A DNA stretch of 64,000 nucleotides. It comes from Deltaproteobacteria bacterium. Its GTDB lineage: Bacteria > Bdellovibrionota > FAC87 > UBA2466. Position 1 is the stretch's first letter, and each line of letters opens with the position of its first letter. The stretch is taken from positions 62,001 through 126,000 of the forward strand of contig JACPWY010000001.1 in assembly GCA_016196825.1 (NCBI GenBank), read 5' to 3'. Below are positions 63,885 to 64,000 of the stretch, one piece after another. A program made the position numbers and the translations under genes. The notes below the pieces were generated by a model. It searched no databases and was not told where the DNA came from. It worked only from the letters and a program-made list of their open reading frames with translations.

Positions 63885-64000
63885 AACCCCTGCCACTCGA
63901 AGATTTTAAGGCCGTCGTCCGCAACACCCCACTTTTTTCCATCGATTTCCTACTCCTAGATCCCCATAATCGTGTACTCCTCGGGCGCCGGAAAAACGGT
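63881..64000 (+). CDS. gmm: GDP-mannose mannosyl hydrolase (Gmm-type NUDIX), 5' part
   Basis: Cut by the window end; 40 residues are seen. The N-terminus (LEDFKAVVRNTPLFSIDFLL then VLLGRRKNG) matches the Gmm N-terminal segment (EDF..VVR.TPL.S.D) before the NUDIX box. The enzyme releases mannose from GDP-mannose. The ATG overlaps the aminotransferase stop (ATGA). Confidence 0.85.
   Translation, partial: MKPLPLEDFKAVVRNTPLFSIDFLLLDPHNRVLLGRRKNG

Overview
The window looks like chromosome of a motile, aerobic, Gram-negative bacterium. Support comes from a Bdellovibrio-sized flagellin, an aa3-type cytochrome oxidase operon, LptG and RseP homologues, lipobox-bearing lipoproteins and a nucleotide-sugar/surface-glycan locus. 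Gene content and flagellin type suggest Bdellovibrionota or another deltaproteobacterial-type lineage; this is inference, because there is no rRNA gene in the window. Genes are densely packed, with many ATGA and TAATG start/stop overlaps. I saw no tRNA, rRNA, CRISPR array, insertion sequence or prophage.

Layout. 0-6.4 kb: end of a membrane protein gene, flagellin with a coiled-coil membrane protein, a CoaB-like ligase, a secreted M14 carboxypeptidase, and a helical-repeat/secreted-protein pair. 6.4-10.3 kb: leftward cytochrome oxidase operon coxB-coxA-coxC-COX4 plus a small CPVC membrane protein. 10.4-13.8 kb: homogentisate dioxygenase coupled to two exported proteins, a glycosyltransferase and a small Cys-rich exported protein. 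13.9-15.7 kb: a locally AT-rich island with a VapBC toxin-antitoxin module and an HTH/DUF4160 pair. 15.8-26.6 kb: leftward housekeeping block rpsB-tsf-pyrH-frr-uppS-cdsA-dxr-rseP-phoH-like, then a ribbon-helix-helix gene and lepA. 26.7-30.8 kb: uvrC and a large exported helical protein. 30.9-39.5 kb: leftward operon alaS-lptG-def-fmt-rpe-hutH-hutI. 39.6-53.2 kb: mixed metabolism (bioB, an EtfD-like Fe-S membrane oxidoreductase, gamma-glutamyltransferase, class I fumarase, a LysR regulator, a HAD-like protein) and several exported proteins. 53.3-64 kb: a surface glycan/lipid locus with methyltransferases, a polytopic membrane protein, a GtrB-like glycosyltransferase, two radical SAM enzymes, an epimerase-SDR fusion, a dehydrogenase-like protein, a DegT aminotransferase and the start of a GDP-mannose hydrolase (Gmm).

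How the parts connect. The 15.8-26.6 kb block couples translation (S2, EF-Ts, RRF, EF4), UMP supply, isoprenoid precursor and undecaprenyl synthesis, phospholipid synthesis and envelope proteolysis. The alaS operon couples translation initiation and maturation (Fmt, Def) to histidine catabolism (HutH, HutI), an unusual mix. Aromatic amino acid breakdown (HmgA), the fumarase and the oxidase fit a respiring, amino-acid-consuming life style.

The most interesting signals are: an 80-bp palindromic element present twice, each copy between the ends of convergent genes; a 29-bp inverted repeat that includes the stop codons of two convergent genes and encloses an intrinsic terminator; an epimerase-SDR fusion whose second catalytic Lys is Asn; a dehydrogenase-family protein in the same locus that also lacks its usual Lys; an RseP that appears to have three PDZ domains; and the uncharacterised surface-glycan locus with paired radical SAM enzymes.
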